From the NCBI RefSeq assembly GCF_947077765.1, contig NZ_CAMTTF010000002.1:372001-436000 (forward strand): a stretch of 64,000 nucleotides of DNA, given 5' to 3'. The translations under genes and the position numbers were made by a program. Shown here one piece after another: positions 63,383-64,000 of this stretch. Each line of letters begins with the position of its first letter. The first letter of the stretch is position 1. Source of the stretch: Salinibacter grassmerensis (GTDB lineage Bacteria; Bacteroidota; Rhodothermia; Rhodothermales; Salinibacteraceae). The notes beneath the pieces are model-generated. The model had not been told where the DNA came from, did no database searches, and worked only from the letters and a program-made list of their open reading frames with translations.

Positions 63383-64000
63383 CTACCCGTTTCCGACGAA
63401 GAAGACGGCGTTGCTGAAGAGAACCTGCCCGTTGTACCAGAATCCCCGAAAGAGGGGATTGTCGACGAAGTAAGTCACCTGGCCGTCCCCGAGTGACTGC
63501 GTCCCGAAGAGGAACGTGTCGTCGACCGCCCGCTGCGCCTCGTGGCCCATGAAGCCGCCGACGGGCGTCGGGGTCTCTAGGGCACCCACGGTCTGCCCGT
63601 CGTCAAGGTAGGCAAATGCGTCGTCATTGCGCTTGAGCGTGAAGTACGGCGGCTCGACGCCGAAGCCGAGCGGATGAGAGTCGTCAAGCTGCACACGATG
63701 AATGCTACCCGGCGTGGCCCCGGACAAGCGCTGTCGTGTCTGGGCGCCATAGGACGTGAGTGCATCGTCCTCATCCGTCTCCGAGGCATCGGAGGTCTCC
63801 CGCGTGAGGGCATAGGACGGACGGTCCGCTAAGGCGTCATTGGCGGCGCCCATGGAGATGAGGCGCCCGCCCTGGCGCACCCAGTCCGTGAGGGCTTCGG
63901 CCCGCGCATCTGTGAGCCACTCGGCGTATTCCCCATCCGGAAGCACGAGCACGTCCACGTCGTCTAGCATTGAGGCCTCAAAATCGTCGGCCGGCAGGAG
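63383..64000 (-). CDS. C-terminal part of a probable M14-type zinc carboxypeptidase (5' end outside window)
   Basis: The frame is open to the right edge, so the gene continues beyond the window and only the last 205 or so residues are seen. The visible part (DVDVLVLPDGEYAEWLTDAR, WVRQGGRLISMG, FVDNPLFRGFWYNGQVLFSN) resembles the C-terminal glutamine-amidotransferase-like domain found behind M14 peptidase domains in Bacteroidota proteins. The catalytic part is not in the window, so the assignment is tentative. The internal ATG at 63970 is not the real start. Confidence 0.6.
   Translation of the reverse strand, partial: LLPADDFEASMLDDVDVLVLPDGEYAEWLTDARAEALTDWVRQGGRLISMGAANDALADRPSYALTRETSDASETDEDDALTSYGAQTRQRLSGATPGSIHRVQLDDSHPLGFGVEPPYFTLKRNDDAFAYLDDGQTVGALETPTPVGGFMGHEAQRAVDDTFLFGTQSLGDGQVTYFVDNPLFRGFWYNGQVLFSNAVFFVGNG

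Noticed and set aside
1-64000. CRISPR arrays, tRNA or rRNA genes, insertion sequences, attachment sites, replication origin
   Set aside because: No regularly spaced repeats, no cloverleaf sequence with a TTCGA-type arm, no transposase or integrase frame and no DnaA-box cluster were recognised.

Overview
The window looks like chromosome of an extremely halophilic member of the Bacteroidota/Rhodothermota, most likely Salinibacter ruber or a close relative (inference from sequence reading only; no database search was possible). The signs are high GC, Asp/Glu-rich and Lys-poor proteins, a secreted protein with a type IX secretion-type C-terminal domain, a TPP riboswitch in front of a TonB-dependent receptor, a SusB-type GH97 enzyme, and a very large K+/cation transport cluster suited to a salt-in lifestyle. 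No tRNA, rRNA, CRISPR array or intact insertion sequence was seen.

Layout. 0-7.4 kb: a secreted T9SS-type protein, then a minus-strand phosphate operon phoB-pstS-pstC-pstA-pstB-phoU with no phoR beside it. 7.9-13 kb: a MATE exporter, an outer-membrane barrel protein, and an HNH nuclease-SF2 helicase fusion with a small acidic ORF upstream. 13-16 kb: threonine deaminase, then a TetR regulator and a nitroreductase. Three copies of one 16-bp palindrome (TGRAAC-N4-GTTYCA) lie in front of the last two genes and probably form their operators. 16-23 kb: a decayed membrane-protein remnant, an ABC exporter, a CBS-pair protein, an SDR oxidoreductase, OsmC, small hypotheticals and aroE, followed by an orphan 1155-residue PAS/GAF histidine kinase (to 26.6 kb).

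27-52.5 kb is the centrepiece: an almost uninterrupted cation/K+ transport island. It has three TrkH/KtrB-type K+ translocators, four TrkA/KtrA-type RCK proteins, a two-TM K+-channel-like protein with two RCK domains and an unusual filter, four APC-superfamily permeases, two free-standing USP-like proteins, an SLC12-type cation-chloride cotransporter and an NhaP-type Na+/H+ antiporter with a cytosolic regulatory tail. One permease is fused to a PTS EIIA-like domain plus RCK_C, another to two USP domains. A frameshifted remnant of a further transporter lies between the cotransporter and the APC-USP fusion. It corresponds, as I recall it, to what the S. ruber genome description called a hypersalinity island. 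The repeated association of RCK, USP and EIIA modules with permeases suggests that nucleotide or phosphorylation signals gate cation flux. A glutamate dehydrogenase follows directly, which fits glutamate as a counter-ion for K+.

54-64 kb: small exported proteins, a GH97 glycosidase lipoprotein, an acyl-CoA carboxylase carboxyltransferase subunit, a TPP riboswitch with terminator controlling a probable thiamin TonB receptor, a GIY-YIG protein, a stand-alone Lrp/AsnC ligand-binding domain, and the 3' part of a probable M14 peptidase that runs off the window end.
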